From: Prosapia bicincta
Lineage: Eukaryota > Arthropoda > Insecta > Hemiptera > Cercopidae
DNA: 64,000 nucleotides
Direction of reading: 5' to 3'
Assembly: GCA_036971475.1 (NCBI GenBank)
Contig: JBAIZL010000002.1
Location: forward strand, 230,229,643 to 230,293,642
A program made the position numbers and the translations under genes. Below are positions 12,701 through 23,589 of the stretch, piece after piece. The notes beneath the pieces are model-generated. The model ran no database searches and was not told where the DNA came from. It worked only from the letters and a program-made list of their open reading frames with translations. Numbering within the stretch: position 1 is the first letter of the stretch; each line of letters starts with the position of its first letter.

Positions 12701-13702
12701 AATATAGAAACCATTTGTAGTTACAAATTTTAAAAAAAAACCTGCAACCAAAACAATAAAAACAACATAAGTAATGAATTAAAAAAATACAAAATTAAAT
12801 AGTCGTAAAAATGTGAAATGTGTAAACTTAAATACTAAAAATACTAAAGAGAGATATCAGGGAAAAGATAAATTGAACCTGTAACATGTAAATAACACAA
12901 TAATGCGTACATAAGACTACACATAAATAAATTCAGTATATTTACGCTCTCAATAAATTAACATCAGAACTTTTTACACATGAATCATATTAAATTAATT
13001 TTAAAACTATCTTAAAAAATCCAAATAAATATATTGGGAAATCATTAGATATATACGAATAAATTTGCAGGTGAAATAACAATCAGAACAGTATCAGCTT
13101 ATAGGTCCCCTAAACAGTATATACACGTTTTATAATCATAAACCTAGAGAATCTGACAACATCGCAAACAATACCCCTTTATTATGGTGGATAACTGTAA
13201 GAATGTTTTTCAAAATACCTTAAAGGTAAATAATTATAAACCTATAAAATTATAAAATGAAAGAAATATAACTGTACAAATGAGTTATAAGCATAGTTAA
13301 GAAATTAACAAAACTATAACCATTAGATTTTCTGTTATAAAACATTTCACCTCAGTTAATATGACATTATGTTCTGACAAAACACCCTTTTTGTTTTCAT
13401 TCAATCCTCTGTCTACTTGATAAATTACGGAGATAAAAGCCCGTGTGAATATTTTATTTTTTTAATACCTTTCACTAATATTTCATACCAAATTATTTTA
13501 TAATAAATGTAACTTTCTCGAGGTCTGCTTGAATCATTATATTCACTCTGACAATCACGTCGCGTTTGTGAGGTTTACTGTAATTGCTAAATACGTTGAG
13601 ATAGTATAGTTTTTTCACAAGCGCGCCCATCCAAATCTGATATACCAAAAATTTGTTCTATTTACTTGTTTACTTATTTTCAATTTGTTGGTTTCTTATC
13701 AG
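12701..13702. other. AT-rich DNA, possibly intronic
   Basis: No coding signature. It ends in the pyrimidine-rich tract before the small exon candidate. Confidence 0.4.
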
Positions 13703-13757
13703 TATCAGAATAGCCCTGTTACATTCCAAATGCTCCAACAGCAGGCCAGCTATGAAG
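13703..13757 (+). CDS. Candidate 55-base internal exon, unknown product
   Basis: A pyrimidine-rich tract ending TTTCTTATCAG precedes the segment, and GTAAAT (donor-like) follows directly. Read in the first frame it encodes YQNSPVTFQMLQQQASYE with one base left over. The Gln/Ser-rich peptide and GC-balanced codons contrast with the AT-rich flanks. Length 55 leaves a split codon, normal for internal exons. I do not recognise the family. An alternative acceptor AG four bases downstream is possible. Neighbouring exons were not found, consistent with long introns. Confidence 0.4.
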
Positions 13758-14339
13758 GTAAATTACAGTACAACAGTACCTTACAAGAAAATACTCGCAA
13801 TTCGTGTTAGTCTACAAAACATGTCATATATTCTATATAACAATACAAATAGTATACTACTAGTAATTCTATAGTGTTACATTGTAGAATTATTATTATA
13901 CTACAATAATACTATTGGCTATTATGTTATTATAATAACTGAAACCTGAAACATTAAAAAAAACTCTAATTTGTTAAAAGTAAATGTTTTCTCTATTGGA
14001 AATGATTGAATGTATTAATAATACATAATAACACATTATTACAACTTACGACATATAAATTATTGTATATAATAAATATTTACGATTAACAGAGTGTTTA
14101 CACTGTGTATAAATTCTGTAAGTTAAGTTCTTGAGTTATAATTATATTAATATTTAATGAGAATATTACATTGTAGAAAACGGTGTAACTCAACAAAAGC
14201 GATGTAACGATAAGGCAGCCCCCTGTAAGGATTGCCATGTTGAAATGCTTGGTAGAGAAGCTTATAATGTTTAATGTTTTGAATCAAAACATAAAAATTG
14301 CGTCCATGTATATCATAGTGTTTTCCCCATTTTTACCTT
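13758..14339. other. AT-rich DNA, possibly intronic
   Basis: Nothing recognised beyond AT-rich short repeats (TATTAT runs near 13885-13930). Confidence 0.45.
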
Positions 14340-14865
14340 TTGGTCCAGAAATTCAAACGTTGAACGATGTGGGCGATGCTGAAGCGAATTATTGAAGCCA
14401 CTAGTTAGCCTTAAACACTAATCACGGCAACTAAATTCCGCCTCACTCTGTGTACGTTTCCTGGGTGGGAACTAGACGTCTCGGGTAGCAGGATGACACA
14501 GCAATGCTACCAGTCTTGTTCAATTGTTCGCTGCGCTTTCAAAGAGATATTAATGAATTTTATTTCACCGCCGCCGACATGCAGTCTGTCTATTCCCTTT
14601 TGTGCTCTCGTCAAATAACTGACTCCGGATTCCGCCGCGGTACAATGACGGATCATTTCAAAAAGGACGTTTGTTCCTCTAATGAAATAAATGCGCTAAG
14701 TGTTATGCCATTCGGGCGTTATTCTGCCGCGTCACCATCAACACCTGGTGAACTTTCAGATGGCATCGAATACTTTCCTTATAGTTTTGATTTGCTTAAA
14801 AGTGTAGACGCTAAGAGGAAAGGTTTTTATAAACTTTTAATTGAGCTACTGGGGCTTTTCTAAAA
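14340..14865 (+). other. GC-richer islet with a 119-codon frame
   Basis: The longest non-repetitive + frame in this part of the window runs 14504-14863. Its peptide shows no clear motif, signal peptide or membrane helix. The DNA contains homeodomain-like ATTAATGAATTTTATTT (14549-14565) and several CpGs, unusual here. A conserved noncoding element that happens to lack stops is about as likely as a gene; no splice sites or family resemblance decide it. Confidence 0.25.
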
Positions 14866-16905
14866 TTTGTTTTTTTTCTCTTTTTGTTTTCCTAGATTCT
14901 TTGTTCCTCATCACCCACTGGACCTCATAATCCTTTTTACTTGCGTGTTCACCATTTCTCTCTCATATCTAAGTTTATACTGTTTTCCTCATTCGACCAA
15001 ACATCAAACATCAGAATGAGTGAATTTTCTTTGCACTCTATTTTGAATTTCTCCTTAAGGTTCCTAATCATCGATAGTGTAATAATCAGAAGCTTTTTCT
15101 CAGGCAGTGAATTCTATTGTTTTGTCCATTTATATTGCTTATTCAACGTTTTCTTTTCAGGACTATTTTTCATTTTACTCCTTATAGTACTTAGTCCTAA
15201 TATGGATTTTGTTTTGTTACGTGTGTTATTTGCTATCCCAAGATACAGCGTCCAGATGTTTGATTCGTGAATTACTTTAAAGAGCTTTCCAATTTTCAAC
15301 TATTTATAAGTAATCATGGAAGCTCAATATACTCACTGTTCAAACCAGATATAATTTGTATAAATGGACGTTTCTGCAACTTTACAACTTATCTTCATCA
15401 GTGTGAATCATACAATGTCAATTAAAATCAGAGTTATATTCGTATTGATTTTTATTTACAGTTAAACATTTACAATGATTGAGAAACTTTTTACGTTTAT
15501 CGAAAGTATTAAATCTCAAATAGGCCTATTTAAACCTATTACCACCCCTAATAGTTTGTCTTGGTTTAATTGCAGGTGTGCTGCATACCCCTGCTCTGCT
15601 CTTTGTTCCATATTAGGGCCTACATCTTCCCGAAGGAGTTTTTCACATCATTCCTGTTCAATTTTAAAAAAATAAATACTGAGTTTTACTTTATTGCCAT
15701 ACAGAGTTTGTCATAAAGACTGGCATTTATCTAATTAAAATATCAATCAAGAATAATTCAAAACAATGGAAGTAAAATTTAAAGCACTCAAACCAACTGT
15801 GAAATGGAATTTCACGGTATTTAAAAACGTTACGAATTAAAATAAATTGTTTGGTCGCTATGCTTACCGCTGCACAAGCTCTCCGTGATTGTTTTTCGGT
15901 GAATATCCAGTCTGACTGTTGTGACGTGTAAAGTATGTGAGAAATACACTAACTACATTGGACTTAGAGAATTTAATCTTTTCAAGTATGAAGATTTCCA
16001 TATGTGAATTGTACCTACTTTTTTGGCGTCATATGTATGATTTTGGCCGTTACACCATACTGAAGGAGAAAGGATATGTATATTATCAACCGGAGATAAT
16101 CATGACCCTTGTGCTTTTGGTCGCTTGCAAGTAGATCTGCTCTCAATCTGAGTCAAAAACATTTATAAATCGCTACTAGTAAAGGTCTTTTAACTCACAG
16201 TAATTTTAATTACCAGGTATTTTCAACTATTGTCAATCCTAGATAGTGACATTTTCAGTAGCATTTAAGCAAATCCAGATGAATGCAAATTGAATCAGTA
16301 TAAATTCACATTATAGCTCAATCTAAATCACACTGTGTCGGCATTATAAAGAAATATCTCGAATCAGTTATCGTATTACTCAGGGATTTATTTATAATTG
16401 TTACTGTTATGCTAACGACTTCCTAACGGTTTCTGCAAATACGTCTAAGTGAGTTTCTTAATAACCCTTTATCTCTAACCCCTTGTTGATTACTTTCAAA
16501 CTTAATTTTTCGAAATGTCAGAAACACATTTTTTTTGAAGAATCGCTCAGTTATTTTAAAATCTCATGAAGCTTTTGTTAGACTTTAACAATTACCTAAT
16601 GTCTTACCAGACTTCTCGTTTTAAAGCTGTCTGAAACAAAGGCCCCGCTTGAATGTATATAGGCCTACATGAGCATTTATAATTAAAGTTGACTAACTAA
16701 ATCCAAGTTATGTAACACACTTTAGATGGTGTTACATATTAAATTGGAAATTTCAGAAAACAAACGAGAATGTATTCAAAAAATTGTAACAATATACAAC
16801 TATATAAAAAATTGTGATGTATTAGAAATATTTTTAATGAGATCTCTGGTTGATAGTGACATCTGTCGAAAGAATTTTAAAACAAGTAATTAAAGTAGGT
16901 ATGCG
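14866..16905. other. AT-rich DNA with a possible PLE tail
   Basis: T-rich frames at 14941-15270 and 15475-15675 lack coding character. Around 15315-15420 the - strand reads CACTGATGAAGATAAGTTG and then GCAGAAACGTC, similar to the tails of Penelope-like elements, but the stems of a hammerhead are not kept. TAGGCCTA-type octamers occur near 15521 and 16660. Confidence 0.35.
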
Positions 16906-16971
16906 CCCACCCTGTTGCGCAGTAGGTAGGAAGGTTGCTCGCAACGACAATTTAAACTCCCTTTTAGCCAA
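16906..16971 (+). mobile_element. tRNA-derived SINE-like fragment
   Basis: Box A-like TTGCGCAGTAGG at about 16914-16926 and box B-like AATTTAAACTCC at about 16949-16960, spaced roughly as in tRNA promoters, with GGTTGCTCGCAACG between. It is decayed and short, so this is a tentative call. Confidence 0.28.
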
Positions 16972-17065
16972 GATGTAAAATGCAACGGACGTGACCGAGA
17001 GCGAGGAAATTTTATTTATTTTTCAAAATTTAATGTAATATTCTTTTCTTAAATATATTATAATC

Positions 17066-17185
17066 ATGGTGAAGAAGACAGCGTACGTAGCCAAGTACAA
17101 AGATGGGACGCTGAAGTTACTGAAGATATTTCGTGAGACTTTTCCACTAGAAGGATGCGAGGCTACGACATGTGAATACAGCTAA
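17066..17185 (+). CDS. Small open reading frame of 39 codons, uncertain
   Basis: ATG at 17066, stop TAA at 17183-17185. The peptide begins MVKKTAYVAKYKDGTLKLLK and continues with one Cys pair (GCEATTC). It is Lys-rich with G/C-leaning third positions, unlike the flanks, and starts ATCATGG, a fair initiation context. It could be a micropeptide, an exon piece or a transposon remnant. Function unknown. Confidence 0.22.
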   Translation: MVKKTAYVAKYKDGTLKLLKIFRETFPLEGCEATTCEYS

Positions 17186-18137
17186 GTGGACGATTTCAAA
17201 CTTTAGAGATTTATTACAAAATTTAAAATGTTAGACAGTTTAACTCAAATTAATGAACCTAGAACGTTTCAACAAGTATACAAATGTAATTTATGCATCA
17301 TTTGGTGCACTTGTGTTTGCCTTGAATTGTAAGATTTATTATTAAAAAAAAAGGCAAGTAAACTCGAGTACAGATCCACTTTCAGCCATTGATTGATTTA
17401 TTGATAGATTGCTATACGTAAAAATTCATAAGTCAAATATTAAATGTTCAATAATCCGTAACTGAAGCAATGTCTAGAAATTTATATCATGATTGTAATT
17501 TGTTATTTTTTTTGTTAATTAAAATTAATGTAATTTGTTTTAATTGAATTTAAAAGAGTAATTATTTAACCAGCACACAATTCCATGCATTTCAAGTTAA
17601 TAAGCCTTAAAAATTAATTTAATGAGACTCTGCTAGTTTAAATGATTTAACTTTGTATTTTAAAGTATTTTAATGTAACGTAGTTCTACCTTCAAGTTTT
17701 GAAGAGCGTTACAGACAGACGGTTATTATTACGCCTGAACTGTAAGCTAGAACCTAAAAATTAAACTTAAAACTTAAAACTAAATAAATACACGAGAAAC
17801 GTTACAGTTACACACTAGAAATAACAGAAAATACAAATTTATTTTTGTCTAATAGACTTCTTTTCTTATTGAAGCTGATCATCTCTAAGACTACACCAAT
17901 CCTTATACTTCATTGCATAACAAGAGCCGCTCATGAATTTTTTAGCAATAAAACAATATGTTTCATTTTAAGTACCTGATAGAAAAATGGGTTACAATAT
18001 GATCTCATTAAATAAATACGTAGGAAAATAAAAACAACATATGTAATACATGCGGAGATATGAAAATAAAATAATGATTCTTCCAGTTCGAAATTACAGT
18101 AATATGTTATGCATTAAAAAAATACATACTTACACTT

Positions 18138-18172
<35 letters not shown>

Positions 18173-18844
18173 TTATAAAAATAATGCCTGGAATATTTTC
18201 ATTAATTTAATATAACAAAACTAATTAAACCATTATCAGCGGCCAACAGTTTTTCCAAGACTATAAAAAAGATTTTTGAGATGATTTTGTACTGGTGAAG
18301 ACGCTGAGGTAATACCTATATTGATCACAATCTTCCAGCCATTATTAAAAAATATTCGTTTTTAAGAAATATAAATTGAGTCATCAATGTATACTCTATA
18401 TAGCTATGAAATATATATACCAAGTATTTAAAGAACTATCATTAATATTTAGTTCAACTTAATTCAATTTTCCTCTGGTTGGGAATAGATTTAACTTCTA
18501 GTTTTTATTTTATGGAGTTTTCATATCTGCAATGTACTAATCTTGTGGCTGTTTTACATTTTTGCAACACGGATGCAATACATCAGCACAGTACTAGACA
18601 TCAGTTTAATTACAGTCGAATGTACCTGAGTGTATCTAATTGGGTGTCTCACTTACCCCAACCATTACATTTTATTTCAGAGACAATGACAGAGTAAATA
18701 CGATACACTAAATAATCCTATTGACGTTTTGTAACACCGTATTGACAGTAAGCTATAAATATGGCAACGTTGTAAACTAGTTGTTTAGTCGTTCCGTATT
18801 GTAAGGTTTCGTATTGTTTGGTAATGCTAACAATACCAACGAAA

Positions 18845-18845
<1 letters not shown>
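17186..18845. repeat. AT-rich DNA with a short (TA)n tract
   Basis: A TA tract lies at about 18139-18169. The 72-codon frame at 18479-18697 shows no features. No gene recognised. Confidence 0.5.

Positions 18846-18902
<57 letters not shown>
18846..18902. repeat. (TG)n microsatellite
   Basis: About 28 TG units. Confidence 0.95.
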
Positions 18903-18907
<5 letters not shown>

Positions 18908-19139
18908 GTAGCAACTAAAGTTACCTATACTTATCCTATTTTTCTTAAAGCATATGTTTCATTATTACTAAAATAATTGTGAGAAACGTTTGTACATTTA
19001 CGTCTACAATATTCGACTTTCAACATTAAGTAACAAATTTACCCATTTTGTGTTTTTCTAGCACACAACCCGATTGTGATTATCATCAAATTTAGTTCAG
19101 AGTAATTTCAATCGTTTCGAAATAATTTTAAATTCCAAA

Positions 19140-19430
19140 TCAAGTTGTGTTATAACAACGGCACCGAATTATACGTCATTATCGAGACGAGCGTCTGGAT
19201 TGAGCAATAGAAGCGTTAAAGTCTCTTGGACAAAGCAACCTGCAATCTGCTGGACCGCTACTCGATTCCAGCTTATTATATCTCGGAAACATTTCACTCG
19301 TGTTAACCGCCATAACCCTGCGTACAGATGGCGGGCGGACCGCAGCTATTAGTTGGGTGGAGACTACGACCATTATTTCCGACTATAAGACATAATTGAA
19401 GCAATCAAAATGATAGGTAGCCGCCATCTT
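19140..19430. other. GC-richer islet with a YY1/Pho-like motif
   Basis: A balanced-composition stretch with no convincing gene on either strand (a 64-codon minus-strand frame only). At about 19421-19432 it carries GCCGCCATCTTT, matching the YY1/Pleiohomeotic recognition sequence on the opposite strand (AAGATGGCGGC). Possible regulatory element; inference only. Confidence 0.28.
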
Positions 19431-19536
19431 TGAAACAACATTTTTTATGTATTTGTAGATAATCGTTCGACTTCGAGAAGTGATGAAAACATTGTAGAAG
19501 ATGTTTTAAAAATTTTATTATATAATTTATTGTATG

Positions 19537-19552
19537 CAAACACACACACACT

Positions 19553-19625
<73 letters not shown>
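19537..19625. repeat. (CA)n then (TA)n microsatellite
   Basis: CA units at about 19540-19573 pass into TA units at 19575-19625, directly abutting the left arm of the palindrome. Confidence 0.93.
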
Positions 19626-19629
<4 letters not shown>

Positions 19630-19680
19630 TAACTTCAAAAAGTTCATAATCAAGATATATTTTATTCAACATTTACAATT

Positions 19681-19716
19681 ATGCTGAAGCTTTTCGCCGG
19701 TGCATAGTTCCAGCAT
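19681..19716 (-). ncRNA. Hammerhead-like motif, left palindrome arm (degenerate)
   Basis: Mirror copy of the right-arm motif on the - strand, with one base change. Stem I ATGCT/AGCAT, GAAA and AAGCTT are kept. Confidence 0.3.
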
Positions 19717-19743
19717 TCTCAAAGACTTAGGTAGTCTTTGAGA

Positions 19744-19779
19744 ATGCTAGAACTATGCACCGGCGAAAAGCTTCAGCAT
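19744..19779 (+). ncRNA. Hammerhead-like motif, right palindrome arm (degenerate)
   Basis: Stem I ATGCT (19744-19748) pairs with AGCAT (19775-19779). GAAA is followed by AGCT and then TC, giving the palindromic stem III A-AGCT-T and a C at the expected cleavage position. The core AGAACTA departs from CTGANGA and stem II is only about 2 bp, so it is probably inactive. Confidence 0.32.
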
Positions 19780-19876
19780 AATTGTAAATGTTGAATAAAA
19801 TATATCTTGATTATGAACTTTTTGAAGTTATTTAATAATTATAACAAATCAAGAAAAAATAATCATCTTTATTATA

Positions 19877-20390
<514 letters not shown>

Positions 20391-20558
20391 TTAACGAACA
20401 ACCACACTGGATCTCGTTTCAATTTCCTGTATTAAAATTTTATTTTTATGTTTTTCAGCTTTTTTTATGCACACACCACACTTGTAATCTTCAGGGATAC
20501 CTAATACACCACTTTTGTGATGTGAATTAGCCCAGAATTCTCTTCTACAACAGCAAAA
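20391..20558 (-). pseudogene. Unrecognised coding-like fragment, 55 codons
   Basis: An open - strand frame between stops reads RREFWANSHHKSGVLGIPED, then YKCGVCIKKAEKH, and ends at 20391. The C-x-x-C pair flanked by charged and aromatic residues and the coherent composition suggest a real protein piece, perhaps a zinc-binding segment of a transposon or host exon. The upstream frame is closed by a stop at 20559-20561. I do not recognise the family. Confidence 0.28.
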
Positions 20559-20829
20559 CTACCGCTCATTTTCTGTTCTGTAGTCATCATTGTAATTCTC
20601 ATTACTTTCGTTCCCTAAGCTTTATATCATCCTCATCACACTCATTGTTACAAGTCTTGTCCATAAATGTAGCCTATGTGAGTAATCACTTTCTACGATT
20701 TTTGACATTTCTTTATTTTTATAATTTTATTTGCAGCTTTGAAGCACAGATTACGTTTATGGATACTGCAGTAACATATTTAGTTTTTTTTTTTTAATTT
20801 GTGTCCTGTATCCATCTTGTTATTCTATT

Positions 20830-20905
20830 GTATTTAGGTAGAGCGCTGCTTCTATAAGCACTACAAACATGAGGAGGACGTAGGTTCAAATGAAGAGATC
20901 TTGGG
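20830..20905 (+). mobile_element. tRNA-derived SINE-like head
   Basis: TTTAGGTAGAGCGCTGC (about 20832-20848) resembles a tRNA box A and D arm. GGTTCAAATGA at about 20883-20893 matches box B. Spacing (about 45 bases) fits a tRNA with a long loop or a SINE head. It ends in AT-rich DNA without a tRNA acceptor stem, so a functional tRNA gene is unlikely. Confidence 0.42.
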
Positions 20906-21072
20906 TATTCTTTGATAGAATCTACGTATATGAGTAGTACAATAATCACTACCTGGATTGAAATACAAGCAATATGAAACTTGAATGTATTAATAACTGT
21001 ATGAAGCAACTGTGGCGTAATGTTTATTTTTAAATAAATAAAACCTCTAAACCACAAATAACATTTATTTAA

Positions 21073-21115
21073 ACCTTATGTACATTTCGATTGCTCAGCA
21101 ATCATCTTCAGAGGT
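21073..21115 (-). ncRNA. Minimal hammerhead ribozyme candidate
   Basis: On the - strand: stem I ACCT, core CTGAAGA (fits CUGANGA exactly), spacer T, stem II GATTGC-TGA-GCAATC (perfect 6 bp), GAAA, self-complementary stem III A-TGTACA-T, cleavage-site A, stem I closure AGGT. Stem III has no loop, as in minimal hammerheads of Penelope-like elements thought to work as dimers. It lies downstream of the PLE relic on the same strand. Activity is not shown by sequence. Confidence 0.6.
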
Positions 21116-21170
21116 ATTTAAAAAATACAACTCTGAATGTATTACCTCTTGAATGTATACCTTGGGAATA

Positions 21171-23294
21171 TTAACTCTTGAATGTATTACCTTGGAAAAA
21201 AACTCTACTTACTGATTTATTCAGCAGACGCGTTTCGCAATAGGTCAGCGCAATATTCAATGCTGACACGAGCATTAAATAAATGCTCGGGATTATTCTG
21301 GAATAAATGCACGGAATTATGCAAAAATTACTGACAAGACTGTTGCTCAGGTCTGTTTTGTTGGTGCAAGTATGTGGTGTATTTCTGTTCTGTGGTGTGT
21401 TATTGTACATACAGTAGTTGTTAATTATGTGCTCAAATATAGTATTTGATAGGGAGTGTGTTTGGTCATTTATAATGCGTTGTGGATAGTATTTATGGTG
21501 TTTATATATCTCATAGTTTTTTATTATGTTACGTTTGTTGCTTTTATTGATGTAGTGTAGGGTTTTTAGATTGGTGTCTATGTCGGTCTGTGAGTGTAGT
21601 GTGTTTTGCATGTGTATGGCGAATTTGATTTGGGTTGTGTCTTTCTTATCAGTTTTACGTGTTCTTCGTATCTTGTGGTAAATGCTCTCCCTGTTTGTCT
21701 AATGTACAAGCTGAGGCAGTTGCCGCATGTAATCTTGTATACGCCTGCCCTGTCATGTTTATCCTGATGTGTTATTGAACTGTGTAGATGTTTTTTAATT
21801 GTGTTGAAGGTTGTGAATGCTACTTTTTATGTTTGCGGAACGTGGAAGCTTATTTTTGTTATGTGTTGTCGTGATATGTAAGTGTTATGTATTGTTGTCT
21901 TTGTGTGTTATTGTTGTTTTGTGTTGTATTATCTATACGTTGTTTATATGTTGTCTATCTTGTTGTATTTGTATCCTTTGTTTTGGACTATGTGTTATAT
22001 TGTATTTAGTTCGTTTATTTTGTTTTCATTGCTTATTGGTATGTTGATTAATCTGTGTATTATGGAGTGGAAGGCAGCATGTTTGTGCTGAGTGGGGTGA
22101 TTGGACGTGTTGTGTATAACTCTGTCTGTGGTGGTGGGTTTTCTGTATATTTTGAATATGTATTTGTTGTTTTGTTTTGTTTCCGTTAGGTCTAAGAAGT
22201 TGATTTTGTTCTGCTATTCTGTTTCCAGGGTGAAGTTTATGTTATTGTGTAATTTCTTTATGTAATTGTGGAAGGTGTGGATCTGTCGTATGTTGCCCAT
22301 GTGTAGTATTAGTATGTCATTAATCTGTAACAATATATTATTTTGTGGGCGTGTGTTGTTGTTTATGATATGTTTTTGTTCTAAATTGTGTATGAACATT
22401 TCTGACAATTTGCTTGAAATGGGGGATCCCATGAGTAAGCCTTGGTTTTGTGGGTAGTATTTGCCGTTGTATTGTGAAATAATACTGAGAAGTGATTGTT
22501 CTGTTGGTGTTATTATTTCTTTGGTTGTGTTGTCTGGTGTGTTGTTTTTTATTAATATTTGTCTGAGTATTTATTGCTTCTTAGACTGGTATGTTTGTGT
22601 ATACGTTGGTGATTTCGAAATGATGATTGTGTAGAAAGGTGGGGTATGTGTGTGTTTTTTATTTATTTATTTATTTTTTTTTGTAACATCTATGTTGGTT
22701 TTTACGCTGGTGGGTCTATGGAATGTAATATTTTTCTTATTATTTTGTCGAAGTGTTTCGCGATTTTGTGTGAGAGTGCTGATGTGTTACTTATTAGTGG
22801 GCGTATTGGTATTTCATTATTGTGTATTCTAGATAAGGCATTGAGTGTTAGTGCTTGTGGTTTAATTTGTGCAATGTATCGATTTTGTTCTTTGTTTATT
22901 ATGTTTGTGTATTTGTTTGTTATTTTTTATTTGTGTGTGGAATTTGTTTGTGGGGTCAATAGGTGTTTCTGTGATGTCATTGCTATTAAAGTATGATTGT
23001 ACCTTTTTGTGTAAGTCTGTTTCGTGTATAATTACCGTGATGTTGCTTTGTCCGCTTTTATGAATTTTAGGTTATGTTGTCTTTGTTAGTGTTTTATTAA
23101 GTTTAATATTTTTGTTTCATTTTTTTGTGGTGTGTTTGTTTTATTTTGTTTATATTTCGTATTGTGTGCTGTCGGAGGTATTCTTGGTTGTTGGTGTCTG
23201 TGGTTAGTATGGCTGTTTCAAAGTCGAGTAATTTGTTAGTGAGCTTTTTGTATTGTGTTTCTTTTGTTTTGTGTACATGTTTTTGTGTATTCAC
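21171..23294 (-). pseudogene. PLE reverse transcriptase plus GIY-YIG endonuclease, broken
   Basis: Recognisable pieces, N to C: MNTQKHVHKTKETQYKKL (from 23294); ITVIIHETDLHKKVQSYF; NKFHTQIKN; FEITNVYTNIPV (RT motif A region, about 22.6 kb); MGSPISSKLSEMF (RT motif B, 22432); LQINDILIL where PLEs have a YxDD box, so the catalytic Asp pair is damaged; then IYRKPTTTD-like sequence; AGVYKITCGNC and LYIRQTGRAF (GIY-YIG motif, Gly of YIG changed to Arg, about 21.7 kb); and the C-terminal arm ending CETRLLNKSV. At least six stops or shifts separate them. Not functional. Confidence 0.82.
21231..21266 (-). ncRNA. Hammerhead-like motif, core decayed
   Basis: Stem I TCAGCA/TGCTGA is a perfect 6 bp, and GAAA is followed by CGCG then TC, giving a perfect palindromic stem III A-CGCG-T with C at the cleavage position. 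The core TTGAATA differs from CTGANGA at two conserved positions and stem II is about 3 bp. It sits at the end of the PLE coding frame, which reads through it as CETRLLN. Confidence 0.42.
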
Positions 23295-23300
23295 GCAATA

Positions 23301-23589
23301 TATCTTTTTCTTGATGATGCCTTAACAAGCACAATGTTTGTGTCATCTAACACTTCAACTACACGGACATATTCTACTGGAACAAAGCCCTCATCTGAAA
23401 AATTTTCTTATTTTAATCTTGATTGTAAATACGGTGGGAAGTAAAACGATCTTTGTAGAACACCTCCTACTTTTTCCAGTTGGTGTAAAACTAGATTTTG
23501 AAAGACCTTTTTTCATTTGTTTTGTGACGTTTAGTGTCACTTGAAGTTTCAAAGTGTAGCAAGATGTCTGAATTTCAAAAAGAAATGAC
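23301..23589. other. Short coding-like remnant, unassigned
   Basis: On the - strand one frame reads FSDEGFVPVEYVRVVEVLDD then TNIVLVKASSRKRYIA before a stop, suggestive of protein-coding ancestry. The overlapping 67-codon frame at 23391-23594 may be its neighbour in another frame. The family was not recognised; a piece of a DNA transposon is possible given the Tigger relic next door. Confidence 0.25.

Larger units (their letters stand above)
19624..19836. repeat. Near-perfect 104-bp palindrome (fold-back unit)
   Basis: Left arm 19624-19727 and right arm 19733-19836 are reverse complements around a 5-base centre TAGGT, with one difference (CCAGCATTC against GAATGCTAG). The arms contain TTGAATAAAATATATC, reminiscent of PLE ends. 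Each arm carries a hammerhead-like motif. The unit is flanked by (CA)(TA) on the left and (TA)(TG) on the right, so the symmetry extends to the microsatellites. It lacks coding sequence and is probably an inverted pair of PLE terminal repeats. Confidence 0.9.
21073..23300 (-). mobile_element. Penelope-like retroelement, degraded
   Basis: Read on the - strand the block carries, in order, an N-terminal helical region, reverse transcriptase motifs, a GIY-YIG endonuclease and hammerhead-like motifs after it. This order is diagnostic of endonuclease-bearing Penelope-like elements. Stops and frameshifts break it throughout. The T- and G-rich + strand frames across 21.8-23.3 kb are shadows of this A- and C-rich coding strand. 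Confidence 0.85.

Noticed and set aside
15315..15420. Hammerhead ribozyme on the - strand with a canonical CTGATGA core and GAAACGTC
   Set aside because: Neither stem I nor stem II pairs; kept only as a possible PLE tail.
21817..23325. Cluster of Cys/Leu/Val-rich + strand frames that look like small secreted or membrane proteins
   Set aside because: They are the antisense of the A- and C-rich PLE coding strand; the minus-strand reading has RT and GIY-YIG motifs. The same applies at 57279-58109.
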